Shown: positions 1-9,380, numbered from the stretch's first letter. The stretch is 64,000 bases of DNA from Altererythrobacter sp. Root672 (GCF_001427865.1 NZ_LMHH01000001.1:434001-498000), one strand, 5' to 3'. Numbers and translations are program-made. The notes: a model not told the origin generated them from the sequence alone.

Positions 1-13
1 GCGGCATGGCAAA

Positions 14-1459
14 TCAGCCGACCAGCCCGGTCGCTACCGCCAGGCCGAGGAAGACGAGGAAGCCCATCGAATCCGTCGTCATGGTCACGAAGATGGAGGA
101 GGCAATGGCCGGGTCGGCGCGGAAGCGCTCGATGGTCAGCGGTACGACCACGCCGGCCATCCCGGCGATGAGAATGTTGGCCATCATGGCCAGGCCGATC
201 ACCAGGCCGAGGTGCCAGGCGATCCCAGCCGGGAGCCCAAGGCTCCAGTCGGCGAAGAGAATGCTGACCGCCGTGCCGGTCACGAGGGCAAGGCTGACCC
301 CGTTGAGCAGAGCTATCGAAAGCTCGCGCCTCACCGCGCGCCAGCTGTTGCTGGAAGTTAGCTGGTTGGTCGCCAGCGCGCGCACTGTCACGGCCAGGGT
401 CTGCGTCCCGGCGTTGCCGCCGATCCCGGCGACGATCGGCATCAGCACGGCGAGCGTGATGAGTTGCGCGAGGACTCCCTCGAAGCGGTAGATCACGAAC
501 GAAGCGAGCGAGGCGGTGATGAGATTCGCCATCAGCCAGCGCACGCGCGCCAGATAGGATTCGCGGATCGGCTCGTTGATGTCGCCTTCGCCCGCGCCGG
601 ACAGAAGCATGACGTCCTCGTCGGCTTCTTCCTGAATGATGTGCACCACGTCATCGACGGTGATCTGGCCGACCAGCCGGCCGTCCTCGTCCACCACGGC
701 GGCGCTGATCAGGGCGTACTTCTGGAACCGTAGCGCGACTTCTTCCTGATCCATCGTCACTGGGATCAGCGTCTGGTCGCGCTTCATCACGTCGGCCAAC
801 GGAATCTGCCGCGGCGTGCGCAGGATCCAGCTGAGTTGGCAGGTGCCGACCGGCTTGTGGGTGTGGTCGACGATGAAGACTTCCCAGAATTCGGTGGGCA
901 GCTCTTCATGCTCGCGCAAGTAATCGATCAGGTCGCCGACGGTGAGGTGCTCGGGCACCGCCACCAGCTCGCGCTGCATCAGGCGGCCGGCGGACTCTTC
1001 CGGATAGGACAGCGCGCTTTCGATCGCCGCGCGGTCTTCCGGCTCCATCTCGGCGAGAATGGCGCGCTGATCTTCGGGCTCGAGGTCCTCGATCAGCTGG
1101 ACGGCGTCATCGGTGTCGAGCTGTTCGGCGATCTCGGCGACGGCAGCGGCGGGCAGCGCCTCCATCATGTCGTCGCGGACGTAATCGTTGAGCTCGGCGA
1201 TGACTTCGCCGGTCAGGAGGTCGGTGATCGCGGCGGCAAGGCGGCGGCGCTGGTCGCGTTCGAGCAGTTCGAACAAGTCGGCGATGTCGGCCGGGTGGAG
1301 CGGCTCCACCAGTTCGTAAGCGCGGCCCTCGTCACCCTGGTCGAGCGCGTCGATGACATTGTTGACGAACTGGGGCTTCAACCGGTTCTCTTCATCGAGC
1401 TCGGCACCGTCATCGCGCGGTGCCTCCTGTTCAAGCTCGGTGAGATCGTGTTCGGCCAT
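14..1459 (-). CDS. mgtE: Magnesium transporter MgtE
   Basis: Mg2+ channel/transporter of the inner membrane, 481 residues, the usual MgtE length. The acidic N-terminal helical domain (about residues 1-135) and the CBS pair (about 140-265) form the cytosolic Mg2+ sensor of this family. The C-terminal third holds about five membrane helices, including the conserved stretch PIVAGIGGNAGTQ. ATG start; the stop lies just inside the window. It stands alone on the minus strand, divergent from the cyclophilin gene. No Mg2+-responsive leader RNA is apparent in the 98-bp gap. Confidence 0.95.
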   Translation of the reverse strand: MAEHDLTELEQEAPRDDGAELDEENRLKPQFVNNVIDALDQGDEGRAYELVEPLHPADIADLFELLERDQRRRLAAAITDLLTGEVIAELNDYVRDDMMEALPAAAVAEIAEQLDTDDAVQLIEDLEPEDQRAILAEMEPEDRAAIESALSYPEESAGRLMQRELVAVPEHLTVGDLIDYLREHEELPTEFWEVFIVDHTHKPVGTCQLSWILRTPRQIPLADVMKRDQTLIPVTMDQEEVALRFQKYALISAAVVDEDGRLVGQITVDDVVHIIQEEADEDVMLLSGAGEGDINEPIRESYLARVRWLMANLITASLASFVIYRFEGVLAQLITLAVLMPIVAGIGGNAGTQTLAVTVRALATNQLTSSNSWRAVRRELSIALLNGVSLALVTGTAVSILFADWSLGLPAGIAWHLGLVIGLAMMANILIAGMAGVVVPLTIERFRADPAIASSIFVTMTTDSMGFLVFLGLAVATGLVG

Positions 1460-1557
1460 GATTCGGCCCTATTCTCGTAGGGCGCAAAAGCAAAGCGGGC
1501 GGGTGACATCCTTGGCTATAAGACTATATCCCGCCCACAACTTTCAGGAGATACCCA

Positions 1558-2022
1558 ATGGCGGACGAAAAGCTGACCTTCACCCTCGATACGGGCGATG
1601 GAGAGGCCAGAGATGTGGTGATCAAGCTGCGGTCGGACCTCGCGCCCGGCCATGTCGAGCGCATCACCGAGCTCGCGAAGGAAGGCTTTTACGACGGCGT
1701 GGTGTTCCACCGCGTGATCCCGGGCTTCATGGCCCAGGGCGGCGACCCGACCGGCACCGGCATGGGCGGTTCCGACCGGCCCGACATCAAGGCCGAATTC
1801 AACTCGGAGCCGCACGTGCGTGGCACTTGCTCGATGGCCCGCACCCAGGTGCCCGATAGCGCCAACAGCCAGTTCTTCATCTGCTTCGACGACGCTCGCT
1901 TCCTCGACAAGCAGTACACCGTATGGGGCCAGGTCGAGAGCGGCATGGAACACATCGACGCGCTGCCCAAGGGCGAACCGCCGCGGCAGCCGGGCAAGAT
2001 CGTCAAGGCGACCGTTAGCTGA
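1558..2022 (+). CDS. Peptidyl-prolyl cis-trans isomerase, cyclophilin type
   Basis: Single-domain cyclophilin of 154 residues that isomerises X-Pro bonds. No signal peptide, so probably cytosolic (PpiB-like). Hallmarks are FHRVIPGFMAQGGDPTGTG and, further on, NSQFFICF, which carry the catalytic Arg and the substrate-pocket Gln/Phe residues. The ATG is preceded by AGGAG with 8-nt spacing. Its 3' end faces the hydrolase gene with a 9-bp gap. Confidence 0.95.
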   Translation: MADEKLTFTLDTGDGEARDVVIKLRSDLAPGHVERITELAKEGFYDGVVFHRVIPGFMAQGGDPTGTGMGGSDRPDIKAEFNSEPHVRGTCSMARTQVPDSANSQFFICFDDARFLDKQYTVWGQVESGMEHIDALPKGEPPRQPGKIVKATVS

Positions 2023-2031
2023 GCGAGCTGC

Positions 2032-2994
2032 TCAGACCCCGATAATCGGACGCAGGGTATCCGTCACCGGCAGGTGATAGGGCCACTCGGTGTTCGTATG
2101 ATGCCACGCCATCGGGACGGGTACGTCCGTCTCGATGGCATTGGGGAAATTGATGGAGTTGAGCTCGCCGAAATTGTCGAGCTCACCCATGACGTCGATG
2201 ATCCGCTCGAATCCTCGCGGCATCTCGACCTTGGCGCTGATAGTGACGATGTTGGTGGCGTGGCGCACTTCACCAAAGATCGCGGGCTCGTCCGCCTCTA
2301 GCGCATAGAGCGCTTCGGAGAGGACGAGGTTGCCTTTCGAGTGGCCGATCAGCCAGCGGAACCGGGTTGGCCCTGACAACAGATGGAGCACGGTGCGCAC
2401 GTCCTCGCTGAGGCGGGCGAGGCTCATCGGGTTATTCAGGATAGTGCCCATCGTCGGGCTCACCGCTGGGTCAGGATCGCGGGCAAGACGCAAGTCGTCC
2501 ATCCACTCGAACAGATGCCTGGCAGAGTTGAGCGCTCGGAATAGGAACCAGCCGCCCATTGCTTCCGAGACGAGGTCGGCAAGTCCATATCCGGACACGA
2601 CCGCCAGCACCGGCTCCCCGGCGGCGTTGGCGACATCGCGGGCAAAGGCCGCAGTGCCGAGCGCTGAGCTGCCAACGCCGGCCACCACGAGCGCGGCATA
2701 ATTACCCGCACGGTTTCCATAGGCTTCGCGGCCGCGCCAAACCTCGATCGAGGGAGTGGCGCTAGGGCTGACCTCAAGGATCGCACCCTCAGCCGCATAG
2801 CGCAGAGCCAGGCCATGCGCCTCGTCATGGGTGAGGTTCCCGAGATTGTAGAAGAACGCGTCGAGCGCGGCGTTCCTTTCTCGGGGCGGTTCGAGGAATA
2901 ACTCCAGAGCCGGCGCAGGAGCCGCGAGTTGGAGTGGCAGTGTCGAAGTGCGGACCGTCTGAGCGGTTCCGAGATTGGCCAGCGAATCGAACAT
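2032..2994 (-). CDS. Alpha/beta-hydrolase-like protein, function unknown
   Basis: 320 residues with no signal peptide. A GHSKG pentapeptide near residue 218 matches the nucleophile elbow (G-x-S-x-G) of alpha/beta hydrolases, with hydrophobic strand residues RFRWLI just before it. The C-terminal His of a triad is plausible in the AWHHTNTEWPYH segment. I do not recognise a characterised family. Upstream, 121 bp separate it from the SnoaL-like gene, with a terminator in between, so it is probably transcribed alone. Confidence 0.6.
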   Translation of the reverse strand: MFDSLANLGTAQTVRTSTLPLQLAAPAPALELFLEPPRERNAALDAFFYNLGNLTHDEAHGLALRYAAEGAILEVSPSATPSIEVWRGREAYGNRAGNYAALVVAGVGSSALGTAAFARDVANAAGEPVLAVVSGYGLADLVSEAMGGWFLFRALNSARHLFEWMDDLRLARDPDPAVSPTMGTILNNPMSLARLSEDVRTVLHLLSGPTRFRWLIGHSKGNLVLSEALYALEADEPAIFGEVRHATNIVTISAKVEMPRGFERIIDVMGELDNFGELNSINFPNAIETDVPVPMAWHHTNTEWPYHLPVTDTLRPIIGV

Positions 2995-3065
2995 GGGGGG
3001 GGCCTCCGTTCGCGTACCGGCCGAATCTACAGCAAGGTGAGGCGACGACGAAGGGGCGCCGAACG

Positions 3066-3091
3066 AAAAAGGGGCGCCTCACGGCGCCCCT
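3066..3091 (-). terminator. Rho-independent terminator of the SnoaL-like gene
   Basis: Perfect 9-bp stem (AGGGGCGCC / GGCGCCCCT) with a 4-nt loop. On the minus strand it runs straight into TTTTT. It lies 25 bp past the stop codon of the gene ending at 3116. Confidence 0.85.
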
Positions 3092-3115
3092 CGATCCTCG
3101 GTCAGCCTGCGAGGC

Positions 3116-4105
3116 TTATTCCTGCTCGCGCGTCGGAGCGACGTTGCGGTACTTGATGTACCACTTGCCATCGACCTTCACGAGATCGTCCACGCCCTGA
3201 CCGGCCGCAGCCATCACCGGAGCCGTGGGGCTGCCGATGGCGCCACCGGTACCGAACACGGTCTGGTGGTAGTAGTGATAGCGGGCAGTCGTGGGCCCGG
3301 TGAACTCGAGCCACTGGTTCATTGTGAAGTGATGCATCTTGCCGATGGTCGCGCCTTCCGCCCGGCGCTTGTCCTGGCCGGCGACGAGGTCGGTGATCAT
3401 CTTGCGCAGGGCGTCGTGACCCTTGACCTGTCCGAACGCGCCGTCCGGCGTGAAATTGGCGGCATAGGCTTCGGCATCATAGTGATCGAGCGAGCGGTCA
3501 TAGCGCCACATCAGGGCATTGATGGCGGCGCGGTCCTCTTCGGTTCCGGTATGCGTGGCAGGCGCTGCGGCCTGGGGCGCGGGGCCCGTCGGCAGGGTTG
3601 CCGGATCCCAATGCTCGTCGGCTTTGCCGTCGACGAAACGCCAAGTGTCGAACCAGGTGGTGGTGTAGCTCTGGCTCGGGTCATCGGCGTAAGGGACGAT
3701 GCGCTTGGTGAGGATGGTCACGTAGTCACCCTCGGCCGTCACCGCGACCACCGCATTGGGATCGTTGGCGCTGAGCGCGGGGCAGGGCACGGTCGGCGTG
3801 CGCTTGGCGACGTTGAGGAAGTAGTCCTGCACGCCCTTGAGGCCCGAGGCGGCGACCGGGTTATGCTGGATGTAGCGATCGGTCAGCCATTCCCCGGCGC
3901 GGGCCCACTCGTTGCACTTGAGCAGTTCGCGCTGGATGCGCAGCGCGGTCTGCTTGTTGCGGTGGAGCTTGCGGTCGGAACTGGTGAACAGCGATTCCGG
4001 GTTGGGATGGCCAACGACAGGATCGCTCAGCGCGCGCATCTGGGCCTGACCGGTGGCGGGGCTGAGCGCCAACGCGGCGGCCAGCAAGGCGAATTTCAGT
4101 TTCAC
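3116..4105 (-). CDS. Secreted protein with two SnoaL/NTF2-like domains
   Basis: 329 residues. A typical Sec signal peptide (MKLKFALLAAALALSPATGQAQ) occupies about residues 1-22. The first NTF2/SnoaL-like domain (about 45-170) has features such as YIQHNPVAASG and a WDTWRF-type strand. A Pro/Ala linker (about 172-185) leads to a second SnoaL-like domain (about 190-325; AINALMWRYDRSLDHYD). Such domains act as small hydrolases, isomerases or ligand-binding folds; no substrate can be inferred. Starts with GTG behind AGGAGAGGAAA. It lies 57 bp downstream of a LysR gene on the same strand. Confidence 0.75.
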   Translation of the reverse strand: MKLKFALLAAALALSPATGQAQMRALSDPVVGHPNPESLFTSSDRKLHRNKQTALRIQRELLKCNEWARAGEWLTDRYIQHNPVAASGLKGVQDYFLNVAKRTPTVPCPALSANDPNAVVAVTAEGDYVTILTKRIVPYADDPSQSYTTTWFDTWRFVDGKADEHWDPATLPTGPAPQAAAPATHTGTEEDRAAINALMWRYDRSLDHYDAEAYAANFTPDGAFGQVKGHDALRKMITDLVAGQDKRRAEGATIGKMHHFTMNQWLEFTGPTTARYHYYHQTVFGTGGAIGSPTAPVMAAAGQGVDDLVKVDGKWYIKYRNVAPTREQE

Positions 4106-4162
4106 GGGGCTTTCCTCTCCTGAACCTACCGGCGCTTCTGGCCGGTGAATGGCGGCGGTATC

Positions 4163-5041
4163 CTACAATCCTGCTTCCACGAGCCAATCGTGAAAAAGGC
4201 GCACGGGCCGGCTGTCGAGATCGACGGGCCGGCAGACGAACCAGTAGCTGTAGGGACTGTCGATGCGGACGTCGTACAGCTTGGCAAGACGGGGGTCGTT
4301 GTTCCGCTTGAGGTGATCGTCGTGCATCACTGCGATGCCGAGACCCTGGGCCGCGGCCTCGAGGATCAGCTGGCCGGAATCGTAGTGGTCGATCGCCTGC
4401 GGCTGCAGTGCTTGAAAGCCGAGCGCGGATTTCCACGCGTCGAAGCTGAGCGGCATGTCGGTGTGGATCAGGAAAGTCTGCTTGCTCAGCGCCTTGATAT
4501 CGGGTGCGGGGCCCAGCTCATCGGCCACGGTGCGGCTGCAGATGGCGTGGACGGTGTTCTGGTCCAGCTGCACCGAATGAAACCCCGGACCCGGATCGGT
4601 CGTCAGCAGGATCGCCGCGTCGAGCGTATCGCCGACACGGTCGATCAGATGCGGGCCGGTGTCGATGTCGATGTGCAGACGCGGATGGAGCCCACGGAGC
4701 TCGGGCAGCCGCGGGAACAGCCGCTGCGTGCCGAACAGCGGAAGCACGCCGAGACGCAGGCGCAGCAGCTGCAGGTTTTCCGATTGCGCCTGCACGGCCA
4801 CCGCGAGCGCTTCGAGGTGCGGGGCGACGTTGTCGTAGAACTGCCGGCCTTCGTCAGTCAGGCGCATGGTCTGGCCCGTGCGGGAGAACAGCTTGCGGCC
4901 GGTGAACTCTTCGAGGTTGCCGATGCGGCGCGAGAGCGCCGACGGGCTCAGGCCAAGCTCATTGGCCGCCGCCCGCGCGGAACCGAGGCGGACCACGCGC
5001 ACAAACGCTTCAAGCGCGCGAAGAGGGGGCAGGCGGCGCAT
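4163..5041 (-). CDS. LysR-family transcriptional regulator
   Basis: 292 residues. An N-terminal winged helix-turn-helix (about 1-62: ALEAFVRVVRLGSARAAANELGLSPSALSRRIGNLE) precedes a LysR substrate-binding domain (about 90-290), the full length for the family. It resembles the GcvA-like subgroup that starts with RRLPPLRALEAF. Same strand as and just upstream of the SnoaL-like gene, its most likely target or operon partner. The effector is unknown. Confidence 0.9.
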   Translation of the reverse strand: MRRLPPLRALEAFVRVVRLGSARAAANELGLSPSALSRRIGNLEEFTGRKLFSRTGQTMRLTDEGRQFYDNVAPHLEALAVAVQAQSENLQLLRLRLGVLPLFGTQRLFPRLPELRGLHPRLHIDIDTGPHLIDRVGDTLDAAILLTTDPGPGFHSVQLDQNTVHAICSRTVADELGPAPDIKALSKQTFLIHTDMPLSFDAWKSALGFQALQPQAIDHYDSGQLILEAAAQGLGIAVMHDDHLKRNNDPRLAKLYDVRIDSPYSYWFVCRPVDLDSRPVRLFHDWLVEAGL

Positions 5042-5136
5042 CAGTCCTTCTGTTCAGAAAAATGCAACTCGTGTCGAGCCGATTTGAAAGCAAGTTGAGG
5101 AAAAAGCTGAACTGCAAGGCCAATTACTTTGGCGTA

Positions 5137-6066
5137 TCATTCGTCCACTTCCGCTTCGGCCTCGTCAGGTTGATGTAAACGCAACCGAGTGACGTGGGTC
5201 TCGTCGCCTCCGGTCACTTCGATGCACCAACCGCTGGGGTGGCGCAGCACGGCCCCCACTTCGGGCACCTGCTCCGCGAGAATGGTCGCGAGGCCGCCGA
5301 GCGTATCGACGGCTTCGTCGACCTCGGCAATACGCGGATCCCCTATGGTGCGGGCGACATCGTCGAGCTCGGCGCGGGCATCGACATCCCACATGCCTTC
5401 GCCGATCGGCACCACCAGTTCGATCGGAGCTTCGTCATGCTCGTCTTCGATATTGCCGACGATCTCCTCGACCAGGTCCTCGATAGTGATGATCCCGTCG
5501 GTGCCGGAGAACTCGTCCACCACGATCGCCAGGTGGATGCGGCGAGAACGCATGTCCGCCAGCACATCGAGCGCCCCGCGCGCCTGCGGCACGTAGAGCG
5601 GCTGGCGCATTAGCGTGGTCCAGTCGGAAGGCGGAGGCGTGCCGTTGGCGAGGAACGGAAACACGTCCTTGAGGTGCATCATGCCGATTACCTGGTCGAG
5701 CGTCTCGCGGTAGACCGGCAGGCGCGAATGACCGTGTTCGGCAAACAGGCCGACCAACTCGTCCCAGGTGGCGTCCGCCGACACGGCGATGATTTCACCG
5801 CGCGGGATCGCCACGTCGTCGGCATCGTGCTCGCTGAAGTGCAACAGGTTGCGGAGCATGGTGAGTTCCACCGGCGACATGTCGCTCTTGGAAGGGCGGA
5901 CGTCCCCGCCTGACTGCTCGTCTTCGTGTTCGTCGAGCGCTTCCTCGATCTGCGCCCGCAGAGAGGTTTCGCCTTCGTCGAAAAAGCTCCGGATCGCGTG
6001 CCAGAGCCCGCGTCTACTGTCCGCGTCTCCCGTACTGGATTCGCCCGGTTTGGAATTATCGGGCAT
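5137..6066 (-). CDS. corC: CorC/HlyC-family CBS-domain protein
   Basis: 309 residues with no membrane domain. Paired CBS domains (about 75-200, including HGHSRLPVYRE and IHLAIVVDEFSGTDGI) are followed by a CorC_HlyC transporter-associated domain (about 215-300). Named a Mg2+/Co2+ efflux accessory factor by homology; the real role is debated. I chose the internal ATG at 6066 (MPDNSKPG) because upstream codons would run deep into ybeY; this start overlaps ybeY by 11 bp. Last gene of the phoH-ybeY-corC block. Confidence 0.9.
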   Translation of the reverse strand: MPDNSKPGESSTGDADSRRGLWHAIRSFFDEGETSLRAQIEEALDEHEDEQSGGDVRPSKSDMSPVELTMLRNLLHFSEHDADDVAIPRGEIIAVSADATWDELVGLFAEHGHSRLPVYRETLDQVIGMMHLKDVFPFLANGTPPPSDWTTLMRQPLYVPQARGALDVLADMRSRRIHLAIVVDEFSGTDGIITIEDLVEEIVGNIEDEHDEAPIELVVPIGEGMWDVDARAELDDVARTIGDPRIAEVDEAVDTLGGLATILAEQVPEVGAVLRHPSGWCIEVTGGDETHVTRLRLHQPDEAEAEVDE

Positions 6067-6577
6067 CGCCCTCTTGCTTTCCTTGTTCTGTGTCGCGGTC
6101 CCCATATGGGTCAGCGATACCGCACATCGCAAGCGCCTTTATTTCCAGCGCCTCCATCGCATCGGCATCTTCCGGCGAGATTTCGTGATCGTAACCGGCG
6201 AGGTGCAGCAGGCCATGAACGATCAGGTGCGTCGCGTGAGCCTCTAGCGAAACGCCTTTTTCCGCGGCCTCGCGAGCGCATGTTTCGTGGGCGAGGGCGA
6301 TGTCTCCCAGCAGTTCGGGTGGGCCCACGTGCTCCAGGTCAAGCAAGTCTTCCCGCTCGAGCATGGGGAAGGAGAGGACGTTGGTGGGCTTGTCCCGCTG
6401 GCGCCAGTCACGATTGAGTTCGTGGATTTCGCTGTCCGACGTGAACAGCAGGCTGGCCGACAAGCGTTCGTTCGCCAGTTCAGGCGCTACCGCCGCAGCC
6501 GCCTCTGCCGCACTCGAGGCCAAGGCTTCCCACCGACCTTCCGGCCAGGGTTCCTCGATGTCGATCTCAAGGTCCAT
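6056..6577 (-). CDS. ybeY: Endoribonuclease YbeY
   Basis: 173 residues; metal-dependent RNase used in 16S rRNA 3'-end maturation and ribosome quality control. The diagnostic H-x3-H-x5-H metal-binding motif is intact in HLIVHGLLHLAGYDH (about residues 119-133), and the upstream RDKPTNVLSFP segment is typical. ATG overlaps the stop of the nucleotidyltransferase gene as TGATG, indicating translational coupling. The short C-terminal tail is Glu/Asp-rich. Confidence 0.95.
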   Translation of the reverse strand: MDLEIDIEEPWPEGRWEALASSAAEAAAAVAPELANERLSASLLFTSDSEIHELNRDWRQRDKPTNVLSFPMLEREDLLDLEHVGPPELLGDIALAHETCAREAAEKGVSLEAHATHLIVHGLLHLAGYDHEISPEDADAMEALEIKALAMCGIADPYGDRDTEQGKQEGDAR

Positions 6578-7389
6578 CAGGCGGCGAGGTCAGGCGTGCC
6601 CTTGGCGCGCAACAGGCGCTCGGCCACGGCGTGGCTGAACTCGTTGTCGACGTCGATGGCGTGCCGTCCGTCATCGGTGATCTGGGCTACGACCTTCTTC
6701 CCGAACCGGCTGGAAACGCGGGAGAGCATGCGCTTGACGTTGAACAGGTTGAGCTGGAAGCCGATCAGGTTCAGCAGGCCGAACGCCGCGATGAAGCGCT
6801 TGGGGAACTTGAGAAACTGCCCGCCGCCACGGAAGATCTCACCCACCTTCATGGCCGAGGCGTCCTTCATCCAGAACGTGTTGCAGCCGGAGAACTCTCC
6901 GTCGCGGAACTTCCAGAAGCGCGGCTGGCCCTCTGAATGTGCGGCCAGAATGTCCTCCTTGCGGGCGAACATGGCCGCGCAATCGGCGTCTTCATGCAAG
7001 GCGTATTCGTGGAAGCCGCGCAGCGCCTCGGGGGTCATCAGCACGTTGTCGCCTGTCGTGACGAGCAGGGGGTACGTGATGTCCGTTGTCGCTGCGAACA
7101 CGCTCTCGAGCAGGTTGTTCGCGGAGGTCACGACCTTCAGTCGTCCGGCGTCAAAGAAGCGGCGCGCTTCCGGTTCGTTGTCGAGCGCTTGCGGATCGTT
7201 GATCGAAACGATGATCGGCGCGGTCGGGAATGCCGCGTCGACCGCATCGAACACGTAGCCGATCAACGGCCGCCCCAGCAGCGGGACCAAGCACTTGTGT
7301 TCGATACCGTACTTGGCGGCGAGGGGATCGACTTTACCGAGTCGTTGGCCGGCGACGATCAAGACTGTGGGAACGGGCTCTTCCGCCAT
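6577..7389 (-). CDS. MobA/GlmU-like nucleotidyltransferase family protein
   Basis: 270 residues with a GT-A Rossmann-like fold. The N-terminal VLIVAGQRLGKVDPLAA and KCLVPLLGRPLIGYV resemble the sugar-nucleotidyltransferase signature (LAAGxGxRxG...K.L), but the first Gly-rich part is degenerate. LLVTTGDNVLMTPE is the acidic metal-binding region. The rest (about 150-270) has no domain I recognise. Substrate unknown; molybdenum-cofactor or phospho-sugar nucleotidyl transfer are possibilities only. It sits between phoH and ybeY and is coupled to ybeY by TGATG. Confidence 0.7.
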   Translation of the reverse strand: MAEEPVPTVLIVAGQRLGKVDPLAAKYGIEHKCLVPLLGRPLIGYVFDAVDAAFPTAPIIVSINDPQALDNEPEARRFFDAGRLKVVTSANNLLESVFAATTDITYPLLVTTGDNVLMTPEALRGFHEYALHEDADCAAMFARKEDILAAHSEGQPRFWKFRDGEFSGCNTFWMKDASAMKVGEIFRGGGQFLKFPKRFIAAFGLLNLIGFQLNLFNVKRMLSRVSSRFGKKVVAQITDDGRHAIDVDNEFSHAVAERLLRAKGTPDLAA

Positions 7390-7428
7390 ATCGAACTGTG
7401 CTCTGCTTCCTACGCATGAGGGAAGGGC

Positions 7429-8463
7429 TCAGGTGCCCTTGCCCTCGTAAGCCTCGACGATCCGACCGACCACCGGATGGCGGACCACGTCGATGACAGA
7501 GAACCGGGTGACCCCGATCCCGTCGATGCCGTTCAAACGGTTGACCGCATCGATCAGCCCGCTTTGCGCATCACCGCCCGGAATGTCGACCTGTTTCGGG
7601 TCTCCGCAGACCACCATCCGGCTATTCTGACCGAAGCGGGTGAGGAACATCTTCATCTGCTCTCGGGTGGTGTTCTGGGCTTCGTCCAGGATCACGAAGG
7701 CGTCGGCGAGCGTGCGTCCGCGCATGAACGCGATAGGCGCGATCTCGATCTCCCCGCTGGCCAGGCGCCGGTCGACCTGTTCGGGCGGCATGCAGTCGTA
7801 GAGCGCGTCGTAGAGCGGGCGGAGGTAAGGATCGACCTTCTCCTTCATATCGCCCGGCAGGAAGCCGAGGCGTTCGCCCGCCTCGACCGCGGGGCGGCTG
7901 AGGATAAGCCGCTGAACGCTGCCGGTGATCAACTGGCTGACGGCCTGGGCGACCGCGAGGTAGGTCTTGCCCGTGCCTGCCGGGCCGAGCGCGAAGATAA
8001 TGTCGCGGGAGGCAAGCTGGCGCATGTAGTCCGCCTGCATCGCCGTACGCGGCACGATCGTCTTTCGCCGGGTGCGGATCATGATCGGCGGGCCTTTGGC
8101 GTCGCCGGTGATGATGCCTTCGAGGGTGGGTTCGTTGGACCGGGCGATCAGGGCTTCGATCATGCCCGAATCGAGCTCGGCCCCGGTCAGCAACCGTTCG
8201 TGCAGGACCACGAGGACTTCGCGGGCACGGGCCACGTCATCCTCCGCGCCTTCGATCACGACTTTGTTGCCGCGCGCGGCGATCAGCACTCCGAGCCGGT
8301 TTTCGATCAGGACAAGGTTGGCGTCGAATTCGCCAAACAAGGCTCCGAGCATTGCCTGTTCATCGAACAGGACTTCAACCCTTGCGCGGCGCGCTGCGTC
8401 ACGCCGGTCTTCGGGATGGGCGAGCACCGAGTGTTCCCCGGCGCGAGTAGCTTTACGGGCCAT
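7429..8463 (-). CDS. phoH: PhoH-family ATPase
   Basis: 344 residues. N-terminal KH-like region (about 25-95), then a PhoH P-loop domain (about 135-340) with Walker A GPAGTGKTY at 160-168 and a Walker-B-like FVILDEAQNTT. PhoH proteins are ATPases linked to RNA metabolism and commonly sit next to ybeY. ATG start. The 39-bp gap to the nucleotidyltransferase gene suggests one operon, phoH-NTase-ybeY-corC. Confidence 0.95.
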   Translation of the reverse strand: MARKATRAGEHSVLAHPEDRRDAARRARVEVLFDEQAMLGALFGEFDANLVLIENRLGVLIAARGNKVVIEGAEDDVARAREVLVVLHERLLTGAELDSGMIEALIARSNEPTLEGIITGDAKGPPIMIRTRRKTIVPRTAMQADYMRQLASRDIIFALGPAGTGKTYLAVAQAVSQLITGSVQRLILSRPAVEAGERLGFLPGDMKEKVDPYLRPLYDALYDCMPPEQVDRRLASGEIEIAPIAFMRGRTLADAFVILDEAQNTTREQMKMFLTRFGQNSRMVVCGDPKQVDIPGGDAQSGLIDAVNRLNGIDGIGVTRFSVIDVVRHPVVGRIVEAYEGKGT

Positions 8464-8629
8464 GCGCTCCTTTCAGTCTGAGTCGGAAGATACTGCGCTG
8501 CAGGCCGCCCGCAAGCGGGCTTGCGAAAAGCCGTGGTGGAAAAACGCCAAACTCCGCTCTTCAGGCCGACGAACAGAACAAAACTACCTGTCGATCATTG
8601 GAGGGGGATCGGATTGGTGGAGATCGGTC

Positions 8630-9376
8630 ATGGCTGAGGATTTTTCCGGCAAGGTTGCGATTGTCACGGGCGGTGCGTCCGGCATCGGCGCGGCGATCGT
8701 CCGTGATCTGGCCGACCGCGGCGCCAAAGTTATCGTGGCGGACTACAATCTGGCCGGCGCCGAAGAAGTGGCCAGTGAGGCAGGAGGCGGTGCCAAGGCC
8801 TTCAAGGTCGATACCTCCGCCGCGGACGAGGTCGAGGCGATGGTCAGCTACGCCGTGCAGGCCTTTGGGCGGCTCGACCTGGCGGTCAACAACGCCGGCA
8901 TCGGCGGCAAGAGCGCGCCCATCGGGGACACCGAACTGAGCGAATGGCATCGGGTGATCGACGTCAATCTCCACGGTGTGTTCTACGGTTTGCGCTACGA
9001 GATTCCGGCGATGCTGAAGACGGGTGGCGGCTCCATCGTCAACATGGCCTCAATCCTTGGTGCGGTCGGTTGGCGCGGTTCGGCGGGCTATGTTGCCGCC
9101 AAGCACGCCGTCGCGGGGCTGACCAAGACCGCGGCGCTCGAATACGCGACGCAGGGCGTCCGGGTGAACGCAGTCGGGCCCGCCTTCATCGCGACGCCGC
9201 TAATCGAAAACAGCATGGACGACGAAGCGCGCAAGGCCCTCGTCGGCCTGCATCCAATCGGGCGTCTGGGAACGTCGGAAGAAGTCGCGGCCCTGACGAA
9301 CTTTCTGCTGAGCGACGCTGCCAGTTTCATGACCGGGGCCTATTACCCGGTCGATGGCGGCTATCTAGCCCAGTAG
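8630..9376 (+). CDS. Short-chain dehydrogenase/reductase (SDR)
   Basis: 248 residues, classical SDR. The cofactor motif TGGASGIG (about residues 13-20) and the acidic D of VADYN favour NAD(H). NNAG is present, and the catalytic Ser lies upstream of Y-x-x-x-K in GYVAAKHAV. The C-terminal GAYYPVDGGY is typical. I chose the ATG at 8630, with GGAG 8 nt upstream; the longer upstream frame has no SDR character. Substrate unknown. It is the only plus-strand gene in this stretch and sits between miaB and phoH; its stop is 4 bp from the miaB stop. Confidence 0.9.
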   Translation: MAEDFSGKVAIVTGGASGIGAAIVRDLADRGAKVIVADYNLAGAEEVASEAGGGAKAFKVDTSAADEVEAMVSYAVQAFGRLDLAVNNAGIGGKSAPIGDTELSEWHRVIDVNLHGVFYGLRYEIPAMLKTGGGSIVNMASILGAVGWRGSAGYVAAKHAVAGLTKTAALEYATQGVRVNAVGPAFIATPLIENSMDDEARKALVGLHPIGRLGTSEEVAALTNFLLSDAASFMTGAYYPVDGGYLAQ

Positions 9377-9380
9377 CCGT

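Noticed and set aside
3266-4123. Long plus-strand open frame opposite the SnoaL-like gene
   Set aside because: High-GC antisense shadow: no domain, and the minus-strand gene has a signal peptide, an RBS and a terminator.
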